Shown: in pieces, positions 16,716 through 24,838 of the stretch
Numbering within the stretch: position 1 is the stretch's first letter
How the letters are laid out: every line of letters begins with the position of its first letter
Source: Clostridiales bacterium NK3B98
GTDB lineage: Bacteria > Bacillota > Clostridia > Oscillospirales > Oscillospiraceae
Assembly (NCBI GenBank): GCA_000421005.1
Contig: ATWA01000001.1
Span: forward strand, 62,001-126,000
Direction: 5' to 3'
Length of the DNA stretch: 64,000 bases
Notes under the pieces: generated by a model
Database searches by the model: none
What the model was told of the DNA's origin: nothing
Seen by the model: the letters and a program-made list of their open reading frames with translations, nothing else
Position numbers and translations under genes: made by a program

Positions 16716-18581
16716 TTATCCTGCCGCCGCCAGCGCCTGCTCCCAGCTGGTCTGCTGTGGCCAATTGGTGGTGTCAAACTTCTCCCGGATGCACTGAAAG
16801 TAATAGTTCAGCTTTTGTTGAACGTGAGTGCTTTGAAAATAGTCCGGCAGGTGATCCGGCTCTGCCAACAGGTTTTCCATCAGCCGTGCCCGGTCTTCTG
16901 TGGGGTAGGTGGTGGAGTAGGGGTCCACAAAATAGACGCTTTCTACGTCGCCGCCATAGTAGGCATCGTCCCAGGCGGTATACTTGGTGTCTCCCGACCA
17001 CTCGTAGCTCTCTCCCTCCGGGTTCACATAGGCATAGTAGTAGGAGAAGCCCTCCGGGTTGTAAGCGCTCCACTTGGACTCATCCAGAAGGTCATCCTCC
17101 CATAGCCAGTGGTCCAGCGCATGGGTCAGCTCGTGCACCACGTCCTGCACCCGCACTACGCCGGTGATGTCAAAGGCGATCAGCTCCACGCCGTCCACGG
17201 TGTAGCTCAGACCTCCGGGAGCGTTAATGCTCACAGAGGGGTCGATGGGGTCCATACGCCCGCAGAGATAGAAGCTGAAGCCCCGGATGCTGTCGCCTCC
17301 CAACTGACGGAAGTAGTCCTCGGGATAAAGGGCGAAGGCCCGCTCCATCACGTCCAGCGCCTCGCCGGTGGCGTCCAGATCCTCGCAGGGGGTGAGGGTG
17401 TAGTCGGGATAGAGGGCGTTCATATCGGCTCCGTAGTGGATGGAGACACCGTAGGCCTCCTCCAGTGCGGCAACCCGCTTCGCCACGGTTTCGTCGTCCA
17501 TGGGCACCGGGGGCACATAGACCTCCGGGTCGTCCAACACCACCGTCTCCGGTGTGAGATCGCTGTAATCCCACAGCAGCAGACGGTTCCCATCCCCATA
17601 GTGGTTGGAAAAGACCAGCCGTCTGCCCCAGGAGGACTGCACGCCGCCGTTGTCCAGCCACCAGTCCTCCCCCTGAAGCTCGCCGGACTGGGGAGCGAGC
17701 AGGTGCAGATCAAAGTCGGTCTCGACGCGGCGGGTGGGATCCTGTGCGGTGAGGTGGTAGTTTATCATCTCCTCGTTGGTGATACACTGATGGGAGACCA
17801 GCCCCTGAAGGGCAATTTTGGCGCTCATGTCCTCAGTATCCGCATAGACGCCGGTAATCTCCCCGCTGTCCAGCGCCACGGTGAGACAGACTGCATCGTC
17901 TTTCCCGCAGATGGCGGTGAAAATGGCGCTTTTGCCGTCGGCGGTCAGGCCGTAGAGGGAGGGGAAAAAGTAGGTCTGGTCGATCTGACAGATCAATCGG
18001 CTCTCCTCCCCGGACAGGGGGGAGGCGTACAGTCTGGCGCTGCTGTTTTCAAACCAGATGCAGTCCGTCTGGTTGAAATGGGCCTCCCAGGAGGCGATGG
18101 TTCTGTCCTCAGGTGCCTGTAAGGGGAGAAGACTGCCGTCCTGCTGAAGGATGTAGATCTCCTCGTTGGAAAAGGAGCTCTGGTTGATGGCGACGGGGTC
18201 GGCGCAGAGCAGAGAGGTGCTCTCCCAGTTGACCCCGTCGGGAATGGGGATGTCCGCAAGGGGGGTCACCTGACCGGAGGTGAGATCCAGCTGCATCAGA
18301 TGCTCCCCCAGCGACCCGGTGAGAAAACAGACATGATCCGGGTCGGGCATCACGGCATCGGTGACGGAGTACTCCGCCATGCCGGGCAGGTCAGAGAGTA
18401 CATAGAACCCCTCTGCCCCCTCCAGCGCCACATCCTCCAGCACATTCGGCTGCGCAGCCGGCTCCGACACCTCTGCCGGGGCTGGGGAATCCTCCGCTGA
18501 CGGCGGCTGGGACGTCTCAGTCCTGCCGGCGCACCCGGCAAGCAGGCAGAGCATCAGGACCAGTGCCAATATCCGTTTCAT
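16716..18581 (-). CDS. Lipoprotein with C-terminal HExxH zinc-peptidase-like domain
   Basis: A 621-residue exported lipoprotein: signal peptide MKRILALVLMLCLLAGCAG with the lipobox LLAGC, then an acidic/proline linker. Residues to about 430 form a WD/beta-propeller-like region of repeated short segments with no family I can name. The last third has VVHELTHALDHWLW, an HExxH zinc motif, and downstream YPTEDRARLMENL, the EDRA-type glutamate signature of a clostridial putative metallopeptidase family. It should act outside the membrane. Ribosome site AAAGGAGCGAGG precedes the ATG at 18581. Substrate is unknown. Confidence 0.75.
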   Translation of the reverse strand: MKRILALVLMLCLLAGCAGRTETSQPPSAEDSPAPAEVSEPAAQPNVLEDVALEGAEGFYVLSDLPGMAEYSVTDAVMPDPDHVCFLTGSLGEHLMQLDLTSGQVTPLADIPIPDGVNWESTSLLCADPVAINQSSFSNEEIYILQQDGSLLPLQAPEDRTIASWEAHFNQTDCIWFENSSARLYASPLSGEESRLICQIDQTYFFPSLYGLTADGKSAIFTAICGKDDAVCLTVALDSGEITGVYADTEDMSAKIALQGLVSHQCITNEEMINYHLTAQDPTRRVETDFDLHLLAPQSGELQGEDWWLDNGGVQSSWGRRLVFSNHYGDGNRLLLWDYSDLTPETVVLDDPEVYVPPVPMDDETVAKRVAALEEAYGVSIHYGADMNALYPDYTLTPCEDLDATGEALDVMERAFALYPEDYFRQLGGDSIRGFSFYLCGRMDPIDPSVSINAPGGLSYTVDGVELIAFDITGVVRVQDVVHELTHALDHWLWEDDLLDESKWSAYNPEGFSYYYAYVNPEGESYEWSGDTKYTAWDDAYYGGDVESVYFVDPYSTTYPTEDRARLMENLLAEPDHLPDYFQSTHVQQKLNYYFQCIREKFDTTNWPQQTSWEQALAAAG

Positions 18582-18600
18582 ACCTCGCTCCTTTCCAGAA

Positions 18601-18629
18601 AAGCAAAACAGGGCTGCAAGGCAGCCCTG
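18601..18629 (-). terminator. Terminator after ybaB (minus strand)
   Basis: On the minus strand CAGGGCTGC and GCAGCCCTG pair around a CTT loop, followed by TTTTGCTTTT. It separates the dnaX-ybaB unit from the lipoprotein gene. Confidence 0.85.
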
Positions 18630-18670
18630 TGAGAGAGGCAAGCTGCCTCAAATTGCGTGGGGTGTAATCG

Positions 18671-19027
18671 TTACAGTCCCAAACCGGGGAGATTCAGCCC
18701 GCCGGTGAGCTTGCTGATGCCGCTGCTGGCGTCTTCCTCCGCCAGACGCAGCGCCTCGTTTACCGCCAGCAGCACCAGATCCTCCAGCATACCGGGATCC
18801 TCCGGGTCCATGGCCTCCGGCTTGATGGTCAGGCGGGTGAGCTGCTTTTTGCCGGAGACAACCGCCTCCACCATGCCGCCGCCCGCCTTGCCGGAATAGG
18901 TCTTGCTCTCCAGATCGGCCTGCATCTTTTCCAGATCGGCCTGCATTTTCTGAGCCTGACGGATCATGTTCATATTCATGCCGCCGCTCATGCCGCGCAT
19001 ATTGCGGCTGTTAAATCCTTTTGCCAT
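18671..19027 (-). CDS. YbaB/EbfC family nucleoid-associated protein
   Basis: A 118-residue DNA-binding protein of the YbaB/EbfC family, which dimerises and coats DNA. The N-terminus is glycine/methionine/asparagine-rich (MAKGFNSRNMRGMSGGMNMN), followed by the helical IRQAQKMQADLEKMQADLES and the conserved IKPEAMDPEDPGMLEDLVL. I preferred the second of two close ATGs (19027) because of better spacing from AAGGAG. It follows dnaX by 20 bp, the common dnaX-ybaB pair; the recR gene that usually comes next is not here. Confidence 0.93.
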   Translation of the reverse strand: MAKGFNSRNMRGMSGGMNMNMIRQAQKMQADLEKMQADLESKTYSGKAGGGMVEAVVSGKKQLTRLTIKPEAMDPEDPGMLEDLVLLAVNEALRLAEEDASSGISKLTGGLNLPGLGL

Positions 19028-19047
19028 ATCCATTCGCTCCTTCTGTG

Positions 19048-20811
19048 TCAGTCAATATCAACGCCCAGCGCCTGCCCGGTTTTCACCAGCTCGGCGAAGG
19101 GGTCGCCGGGGGTGGGAAAGGCGGGGGCAGCCGGGACAGGGGATGCTGCGGGGGGCTCACCCAGCTTGACCACGGCGGTGATGGCACGCCCTGCCTTCAC
19201 CGAAGCCAACTGTGCGATGGTGGACAGCACATTCCGCTTTCCGGCGGTCTGCTGAATAAAGGGGTCCGGGGAGTAGATCACCAGCGTGTCATTTTCCAGC
19301 CGCCCGGACACCATTTTCGTGTCGCTGAGGGGCATATACGCCCAGTTGCTCAGCTTGCCCCGAAGCACCGGCAGCAGCTCCTTCCAGAAACGCCCGTTGT
19401 CCCCGGGCGCGGCGCTGACCGCCTGAACCGGACGGGCAGGCCGGGATGCCGGGACAGTTTCGGCAGCAGGCGGCGCCTGCACCGTTGGCGGAGAGGGGGG
19501 ATCTTCCAACACAGGGGCTTCCAGCAAGGGTGGCTCCTCCGGCAGGGGGGGTTCTTCCGGGAAAGGAGGTTCCTCCGGTGAGGGAGAAGTGTCCTGTATG
19601 GTCGGCGGAGGGGGCGCTGTCTCCCAGGGGGGCTGCTGGGACGGGGCTTCCATGACGGGAACTGCTCCCCCGGCAAGTGCCTGTTCCAGTTGGGCAATCC
19701 GAGCGGAAAGCCCCTCCGGGGAGGAATCCAGCGCCGGGTCGCACAGCCGGATAAGACAGAGTTCCGCATCGGTGCGCTGGCTTGCGCTGCTGCGCAGACC
19801 GCTCTGGGTGGATTGGAGCAGGGAGAGCATCTGCACCAGCCGCTGGGGGGTCAGTCCCCGGCTGAGGGTGTTCAGCGTCTCTGCGTCGTACCCTCCTGCC
19901 ATGAGGGAAAGTCCTCCCGCCCCTGCGGTTTTGCTCAGCAGCAGATCCCGCACCAGTGCGGACAGCTCCCCCAGCAGGCTGGAAACCCCTTTTCCCGCGG
20001 CGTAGAGACTGGCAAATTCCTCCAGCGCCTGGGCGGTATTGCCCCGGCGGATGTGGTTCATCAGGTGAGCGGTGCGGAGATTGCCTGCCAGGCCCAGCGT
20101 ATCCAACACCGCCTGCCGGTCAATCTCTCCACCGCTTCCGGCGCATTGATCCAAAAGGGACAGACCGTCCCGCAGCGCCCCGTCTGCCAGCCTTGCCAGC
20201 AGCGCCGCCGCGTCCTCGGTGAGGGAGATGCCCTCCGCCCCGGCGACTTGCAGCAGCCGCCCCTGAATGTCCGGCGGGGTAATCCGCTGGAAGGAAAACC
20301 GCTGGCACCGGGAGAGAATGGTGGCAGGCACCTTGTGCAGCTCAGTGGTAGCCAGAATGAACATGAGATGCTCGGGAGGCTCCTCCAGAATCTTCAGCAG
20401 GGCGTTAAAGGCGGCGTTGGTGAGCATATGCACCTCGTCCACGATGTACACCCTCCGCCGCACCTCCGCCGGGGCGTAAACCGCCTCGTCCCGGAGGGCA
20501 CGCACCTGATCTACGCCGTTGTTGCTGGCAGCGTCCAGCTCCACCACGTCCAGAATGGAGCCGTCGTCAATGCCCCGGCAGGCGGCGCAGGCGTTGCAGG
20601 GGTCGCCGTTGTCGGGATTGAGGCAGTTCACCGCCTTTGCCAGAATTTTGGCGCAGGTGGTCTTTCCGGTGCCCCGGGTGCCGGTGAACAGATAGGCGTG
20701 ACTCAGCCGCCCGGTGGCGACCTGAGTGCGCAGGGTTTGGGTGATATGCCCCTGACCTACCACGTCCTCAAACTTCTGAGGACGCCATTTGCGGTATAAC
20801 GCCTGATACAC
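19048..20811 (-). CDS. dnaX: DNA polymerase III subunits gamma and tau
   Basis: DnaX is the clamp-loader ATPase of the replisome. The start is GTG at 20811 (product begins as VYQALYRKWRPQKFEDVVGQ), with AAGGAGGG seven bases upstream; 587 residues. Walker A is GTRGTGKTTCAKILAK, the zinc cysteines CNACAAC and the DEVH-type Walker B VYIVDEVHMLT are present, and the arginine finger region is SRCQRFSFQ. A proline/glutamate-rich linker with repeated EEPP units separates the ATPase and domain III from the C-terminal tau domain. Upstream lies the SRP RNA gene. Confidence 0.97.
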   Translation of the reverse strand: MYQALYRKWRPQKFEDVVGQGHITQTLRTQVATGRLSHAYLFTGTRGTGKTTCAKILAKAVNCLNPDNGDPCNACAACRGIDDGSILDVVELDAASNNGVDQVRALRDEAVYAPAEVRRRVYIVDEVHMLTNAAFNALLKILEEPPEHLMFILATTELHKVPATILSRCQRFSFQRITPPDIQGRLLQVAGAEGISLTEDAAALLARLADGALRDGLSLLDQCAGSGGEIDRQAVLDTLGLAGNLRTAHLMNHIRRGNTAQALEEFASLYAAGKGVSSLLGELSALVRDLLLSKTAGAGGLSLMAGGYDAETLNTLSRGLTPQRLVQMLSLLQSTQSGLRSSASQRTDAELCLIRLCDPALDSSPEGLSARIAQLEQALAGGAVPVMEAPSQQPPWETAPPPPTIQDTSPSPEEPPFPEEPPLPEEPPLLEAPVLEDPPSPPTVQAPPAAETVPASRPARPVQAVSAAPGDNGRFWKELLPVLRGKLSNWAYMPLSDTKMVSGRLENDTLVIYSPDPFIQQTAGKRNVLSTIAQLASVKAGRAITAVVKLGEPPAASPVPAAPAFPTPGDPFAELVKTGQALGVDID

Positions 20812-20839
20812 CGGTAATCCCTCCTTTTCGGACAGAAAA

Positions 20840-21084
20840 AGCCCATGGACAGCGCACGCTCTGCCATATTCTCTGAAGCGGCATACGACTCGGACCGGCT
20901 GGCTGCGGCACACTTCAGTTACCGCTTAATGCTGCTCGGTTCCCCGCCTGACATGGTTCACGGTTTGACGTTGCGCAGGGCCGGCCGTCAACACCGTATG
21001 TCGCTTCAGACAGTATAGCAAAGGTCGGGAGTTCCCTCCCAGACTGGTGCGGCTATCCGTGAGCCGTCTTGACCTTTACAAGTC
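20840..21084 (-). ncRNA. ffs: Signal recognition particle RNA, large Bacillus-like type
   Basis: On the minus strand the conserved S domain is present: GTCAGG, a GGAA tetraloop closed by CGG/CCG, and the asymmetric loop GAGCAGCATTAAG. A long helix 5 is formed by CTGAAGCG with CGCTTCAG and GCTATA with TATGGC. At the 5' end AAAGGTC pairs with GACCTTT around two hairpins (CGGCT/AGCCG and GGGAG/CTCCC), the Alu-domain topology. Ends are estimates: the start from a promoter at 21091-21119, the end from a weak hairpin and T-run near 20836. SRP RNA upstream of dnaX is the Bacillus arrangement. Confidence 0.88.
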
Positions 21085-21090
21085 TCAACT

Positions 21091-21119
21091 ATTCTACTAT
21101 ACTTTCTCCCGTTTTTCAA
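21091..21119 (-). promoter_or_regulatory. Promoter of the SRP RNA gene
   Basis: Read on the minus strand, TTGAAA (21119-21114), a 17-bp spacer and TAGAAT (21096-21091) form a sigma-A-type promoter. A TATACT sequence further in (21017-21012) is better explained as part of SRP RNA helix 5. Confidence 0.65.
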
Positions 21120-21209
21120 GGAAAACTTTTTGCCTGCGAGAAATATCTGGCACAGCCTGTCTTTGCCATAAAAACCCCCTCTTTTCGTGCAAAGGTGCAC
21201 ATATCTCCC

Positions 21210-21238
21210 TTGCAAATGCCGGGGAGTATTGTTATAAT
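21210..21238 (+). promoter_or_regulatory. Promoter of the ROK glucokinase gene
   Basis: TTGCAA, a 17-bp spacer and a perfect TATAAT. The start codon lies 55 bp downstream, and a GGAGG ribosome site lies 9 bp before it. Confidence 0.8.
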
Positions 21239-21293
21239 ACACCATACATACCACACTGTATCGAGAAACAGGGGAATCACGGAGGCAAACAGA

Positions 21294-22271
21294 ATGCGCT
21301 ATTTCATTGGAATTGACATCGGCGGCACCAATATCGCCGTGGGAATTGTAGATGAGCATGGTACGCTGGTGCAGAAGCTCAGCGTCCCCACCCGGTCCGC
21401 TCAGGGGCTGGACGCCATGCTGGAGGATATGGTATCCGCCTGCAACGCAGTGCGGGAGCTGGCGGGCATGAAGAAGGAGGAGATTTCCTCGGTGGGCATC
21501 GGCGTTCCCGGCCCGGTCACCCGGGAGGGAGTGGTCATCCGTGCCGTCAATCTGGGGACGGAGTGGAGCAACCTGAACCTGTCCGCTGTCATGTCCTCCG
21601 CCTTGGGTATGCCGGTCTATCTGGCCAACGACGCAGACTGCGCCGCACTGGGTGAGGTTATCTCCGGCGCAGGTGCCAACTGCAACAGCGCCCTGATGAT
21701 TACGCTGGGCACCGGCATTGGCGGCGGCTTCATTGTGGACGGGCATATCTTCTCCGGCTGTACCGGACAGGGCACCGAGCCGGGACACTTCACCTTCCTC
21801 TACGGCGGGGAGCCCTGCTCCTGCGGCAAACGGGGCTGCTTCGAGCGCTATACCTCTGCCACCGCCCTGATTCAGCAGACCAAGCGGGCCATGGAGCAGC
21901 ATTTGGACAGCAAAATGTGGGCGCTGGTGGACAACGACATTGACGCTGTCAACGGGAAGGTTCCCTTTGATGCTGCCAAAATGGGAGACGAGACCGCCAA
22001 GGCAGTTTTGGAGCAGTATGTGGACTACATGGGCATGGGCATTGCCAGCATGACCGACACCTTCCGTCCGGAATTGGTCATCATCGGCGGCGGCATTAGC
22101 AATCAGGGCGACTATCTCATGATTCCCCTGAACGCCGCCATCCGCAAGTATGCCTTCGCCTCCGATGTGATCGCGCCTCCCCCCGCTGTCCGGGCTACTC
22201 TGGGCAACGACGCAGGGATTATCGGCGCTGCCATGCTGGAGGTCAGTGCGGAAAAGGCCAGTAAACAGTAA
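21294..22271 (+). CDS. glcK: ROK family glucokinase
   Basis: A 325-residue sugar kinase that should phosphorylate glucose with ATP to feed glycolysis. The phosphate-binding motif IGIDIGGTNIAVGIV is at the N-terminus. The sugar-binding EPGHFTFLYGGEP leads into the ROK zinc motif CSCGKRGCFE, and no DNA-binding helix-turn-helix precedes it, so it is a kinase and not a NagC-type repressor. The ATG at 21294 follows a GGAGG site. It is monocistronic, with its own promoter and terminator. Other hexoses are possible substrates. Confidence 0.92.
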   Translation: MRYFIGIDIGGTNIAVGIVDEHGTLVQKLSVPTRSAQGLDAMLEDMVSACNAVRELAGMKKEEISSVGIGVPGPVTREGVVIRAVNLGTEWSNLNLSAVMSSALGMPVYLANDADCAALGEVISGAGANCNSALMITLGTGIGGGFIVDGHIFSGCTGQGTEPGHFTFLYGGEPCSCGKRGCFERYTSATALIQQTKRAMEQHLDSKMWALVDNDIDAVNGKVPFDAAKMGDETAKAVLEQYVDYMGMGIASMTDTFRPELVIIGGGISNQGDYLMIPLNAAIRKYAFASDVIAPPPAVRATLGNDAGIIGAAMLEVSAEKASKQ

Positions 22272-22284
22272 ATTTTGCCGAAAG

Positions 22285-22323
22285 AACATCCCCTGTAAGA
22301 GCCATCTTGCAGGGGATGTTTTT
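22285..22323 (+). terminator. Terminator after glcK
   Basis: AACATCCCCTGTAAGA and TCTTGCAGGGGATGTT pair around GCCA, followed by TTT. Confidence 0.9.
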
Positions 22324-22337
22324 GCAGGCCAGGCCGC

Positions 22338-22460
22338 TTACGCCGCCTCGTCCTCCAGCTCCATCCGTGCCTCATACATACTGTCTGCGGAAAAGAGAAA
22401 ACGCCCCTCGCCGGAGAATACCTCCACATGACCTCTCACATACCGAAACTCCACATCCAT
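22338..22460 (-). CDS. Small conserved-looking protein (40 residues), unknown function
   Basis: A 40-residue acidic open frame on the minus strand starting MDVEFRYVRGHVEVFSGEGR and ending MYEARMELEDEAA. A well-spaced AAGGAG lies 8 bp before the ATG, which favours it over the longer upstream frame. The sequence looks like one short beta-hairpin followed by a helix. I do not recognise a family with certainty; its size suggests a regulatory or adaptor peptide. It sits between the glcK terminator and the secG terminator. Confidence 0.55.
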   Translation of the reverse strand: MDVEFRYVRGHVEVFSGEGRFLFSADSMYEARMELEDEAA

Positions 22461-22510
22461 CTCAGACACTCCTTTCCGCCCAACAGGCGGTTTTTTGTTG
22501 TGTCTAGGAT

Positions 22511-22559
22511 AGCAAAATAAAAGTCCCATAAACGGGACTGCGGAAGCTCCGTTTATGGG
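22511..22559 (-). terminator. Terminator region after secG (minus strand)
   Basis: On the minus strand CCCATAAACGG and CCGTTTATGGG form a perfect 11-bp stem, followed by ACTTTTATTTT. A second 11-bp stem lies closer to secG at 22582-22605. Confidence 0.8.
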
Positions 22560-22616
22560 AAAATGTGGACTGTGGTACAGCAAAGGCCGCAGAACTGCGA
22601 CCTTTTGCAGAGAGAA

Positions 22617-22853
22617 TTACACGAAATTGAGAATGAGCACGGCCAGCACAAACACCAGACCCACCCACTTGGTCATACGAGCCAGACGGGCATCCAGAGA
22701 GCCGGACTTATTCTTGCTCATGTAGGTCTCAAAGCTGCCGCCGAAGGCACCGGACAGACCGTTGCTCTTACCGGACTGGAACAGCACAGTGGCAATCAGG
22801 AAGATGGAAGCCACAACCACAATGATGGAAAGAATAATCTGAGGGACGGACAT
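22617..22853 (-). CDS. secG: Preprotein translocase subunit SecG
   Basis: SecG is the small third subunit of the SecYEG channel and helps SecA-driven export. The 78-residue protein has two transmembrane helices (IILSIIVVVASIFLIATVLF and WVGLVFVLAVLILNFV) joined by the glycine/serine loop SGKSNGLSGAFGGSFETYMS, the family signature. Its own consensus promoter lies upstream at 22911-22939. In many Firmicutes secG precedes rnr and smpB; here it stands alone. Confidence 0.96.
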   Translation of the reverse strand: MSVPQIILSIIVVVASIFLIATVLFQSGKSNGLSGAFGGSFETYMSKNKSGSLDARLARMTKWVGLVFVLAVLILNFV

Positions 22854-22910
22854 TGCCTTTCATCCTTTCAAACATCCATGCCTTTGCATGGGATAGATTC
22901 GCAGGTATTC

Positions 22911-22939
22911 AGTATAACACGGGCTATGGCGGAATGCAA
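22911..22939 (-). promoter_or_regulatory. Promoter of secG
   Basis: On the minus strand TTGCAT (22939-22934), 17 bp, TATACT (22916-22911). A small hairpin, CCATGC-CTTT-GCATGG, follows in the leader at about 22876-22891. Confidence 0.78.
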
Positions 22940-22959
22940 GCACTTTTCCTGTGCTTTTG

Positions 22960-23727
22960 TCAAAATCCTGCCTCCGACGGAGAGAGGGCGTCCAGCAGGG
23001 CTGCTACCGTATCCGCAGGGAGCTGACCGGGGGCGGAGACATCCGCCACGGCGGCGAAGGTGAGGGCGCAGCCGAACACCTCACCCCACACCCGGCTCAC
23101 CTTGCCCAGCTCGCCCATGCTCATGGTGACCACAGGACAAGCGGAATGCCGGGAAAATTCCTCGGTGACTTGCAGCAGGGTAACCACATCGGCGGGACAG
23201 CGGGGCATGACGGCAATTTTGGCAACGTCAGCGCCAAGGTCTTCCATATGGGCCAAAATGGAGCGCAGCTGGGGGGCAGAGGGGGTGGAGAAAAAGTCGT
23301 GGCAGGAGAGCAGCACAGGCACACCCTGTGCATGACACCTGCTCAGCAGCCGGGACACAATGGCATCCCCGGCGGATAGCTCCACATCCACCATGTCCAC
23401 AAAGCCGCTGGGCGCCAGCGTCTCCACCAGCGCAGTGTATTCTGCGGTATTCAGCCCACCCTGACCGCCCTCCTGAAAGGTGCGGTAGGTGGCAAGCAGA
23501 GGGATTTCTCCCAGCGCTTTGCGCAGCTCGCAAGCAATGGCGAGGAGATTTTCTGTCCCGATAGGGTGGGACAGGTAGTCCACCCGCCACTCTGCCATTT
23601 GAGCGGGTGAGCGGGTGAGCTGCTCTGCCTGAGCGAGCAGCACCGCAAGGGAATTTCCGGTGAGGGGGGCGATGATCTTGGGCTTGCCTGCGCCGATTGT
23701 CAGGTTACGAAGGGATATTGTTTTCAT
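22960..23727 (-). CDS. aroD: Type I 3-dehydroquinate dehydratase
   Basis: Catalyses dehydration of 3-dehydroquinate to 3-dehydroshikimate, the third step of the shikimate pathway, through a Schiff base. The 255-residue product begins MKTISLRNLTIGAGKPKI. Catalytic features are visible: EWRVDYL, TYRTFQEGG, the histidine in LLSCHDFF, and the Schiff-base lysine in DVAKIAVMPR. The start ATG lies 8 bp after the aroE stop, so the two are translationally linked. Confidence 0.95.
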   Translation of the reverse strand: MKTISLRNLTIGAGKPKIIAPLTGNSLAVLLAQAEQLTRSPAQMAEWRVDYLSHPIGTENLLAIACELRKALGEIPLLATYRTFQEGGQGGLNTAEYTALVETLAPSGFVDMVDVELSAGDAIVSRLLSRCHAQGVPVLLSCHDFFSTPSAPQLRSILAHMEDLGADVAKIAVMPRCPADVVTLLQVTEEFSRHSACPVVTMSMGELGKVSRVWGEVFGCALTFAAVADVSAPGQLPADTVAALLDALSPSEAGF

Positions 23728-23735
23728 ATGCTGCC

Positions 23736-24614
23736 TCACAATCCCAGCAGCGGGCGGATCTGCTCCACCGGCATCTCTTTTCCTGTCCAGAACTGGAAGG
23801 AGATAGCACCCTGATAAAGCACCATGGCGCCCCCATTCTGGGTCTTGCATCCCGCTGCTTTGGCGATACGCAGCAGCTCTGTCTCCGCAGGGTTATAGAT
23901 TACGTCGGAGACGGTCAGGTCAGGGTGAAGAAAATCGGCGTCCGGCAGCCACGTTTTGCCTGCCCAGACCCCCATGCCCACATTGGTGGCGTTGACCAGC
24001 AGCACCGACTGGGCAATCTCCCGGCGCAAAGTTTCCCGGCAGGCAGGGTCGTCATTGTTCAGCTGGTAGAGATGGATGGGGCAGCCGGTGCGCTGGCTGA
24101 GGGAGTGAACCATGGCAAGGGCATGGGGCCAGCGGGCGCTTTTGCGGTTAAAGACGGAGATTTCCCCCACCTGCCCGGCAGTGGCAGCCTCCGCAAGCAG
24201 CGCCTTGGCAGCGCCGCCGCTGCCCACCACTGTGATTTTGTTTCCCGTCAAGGGCACCTCCGCCTCCCGAATGCCCCTCAGCCAGCCGGCACCGTCGGTA
24301 TTGCGCCCGATGAGCCGGCCGTTTTCGTTGACAATGGTGTTCACAGCGCCGATCAGCTCCGCCTCCGGAGCCAGCTCGTCCAGATAGGGGATCACTGCCT
24401 CCTTGTTGGGCATGGACAGGTTGGCACCACGGATATGCAGTGCCCGCATGGCGGCGATGGCGTCGGGAAGCGTGTGTTCGTCCACGTCAAAGGCCAGATA
24501 AGTGTAGTTCAGCCCCAGCAGGGAGCAGGCGGCATTGTGCATCAAAGGGGACTTGGAATGGCCGCAGGGGTGGGCAAAAAAGGCCAGAAGGCCGGTATGA
24601 GCATCAATAGGCAT
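23736..24614 (-). CDS. aroE: Shikimate (quinate/shikimate) dehydrogenase, YdiB-like
   Basis: Reduces 3-dehydroshikimate to shikimate with a nicotinamide cofactor. The 292-residue protein has HSKSPLMHNAA for substrate binding, NLSMPNKEAV with the catalytic lysine, GAVNTIVNENGRLIGRNTDG, and the cofactor loop VVGSGGAAKALL. The MPNK version of the usual IPHK motif and the end AGCKTQNGGAMVLYQGA resemble E. coli YdiB, which also sits beside aroD. It could therefore act on quinate as well as shikimate, or use NAD. A promoter lies upstream near 24647. Confidence 0.9.
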   Translation of the reverse strand: MPIDAHTGLLAFFAHPCGHSKSPLMHNAACSLLGLNYTYLAFDVDEHTLPDAIAAMRALHIRGANLSMPNKEAVIPYLDELAPEAELIGAVNTIVNENGRLIGRNTDGAGWLRGIREAEVPLTGNKITVVGSGGAAKALLAEAATAGQVGEISVFNRKSARWPHALAMVHSLSQRTGCPIHLYQLNNDDPACRETLRREIAQSVLLVNATNVGMGVWAGKTWLPDADFLHPDLTVSDVIYNPAETELLRIAKAAGCKTQNGGAMVLYQGAISFQFWTGKEMPVEQIRPLLGL

Positions 24615-24646
24615 GGCAAAGATCCTTTCGATTAGGATTTTCCGCT

Positions 24647-24652
24647 ATTATA
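24647..24652 (-). promoter_or_regulatory. Extended -10 promoter of aroE-aroD
   Basis: On the minus strand TGC-TATAAT forms an extended -10 element about 30 bp before the aroE start. No good -35 box is seen, which fits extended -10 promoters. Confidence 0.6.
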
Positions 24653-24746
24653 GCAAATGCAAGGGCGGATTTCTACGCCTGCTGTGAAAAAGAAAAGAAA
24701 ATATGCGAATTGTTTCTTTTTGTCAATCTTTGTTCATAAAATTCGG

Positions 24747-24775
24747 TTGTTTTCTCCTGCTTTGGAGGGTAGAAT
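24747..24775 (+). promoter_or_regulatory. Promoter of the BI-1 family gene
   Basis: TTGTTT (24747-24752), 17 bp, TAGAAT (24770-24775). The leader contains a small TGCGGC-GGTAT-GCCGCA hairpin (24803-24819) before an AAGGAG ribosome site. Confidence 0.6.
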
Positions 24776-24838
24776 ACCCATGCTGTAAAGAATCAAAAGG
24801 ATGCGGCGGTATGCCGCAAAAATCAAGGAGTTGATACT

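Noticed and set aside
21012-21017. TATACT read as the -10 box of a short SRP RNA
   Set aside because: It pairs within SRP RNA helix 5 (GCTATA with TATGGC), lacks a -35 box, and a better promoter lies at 21091-21119.
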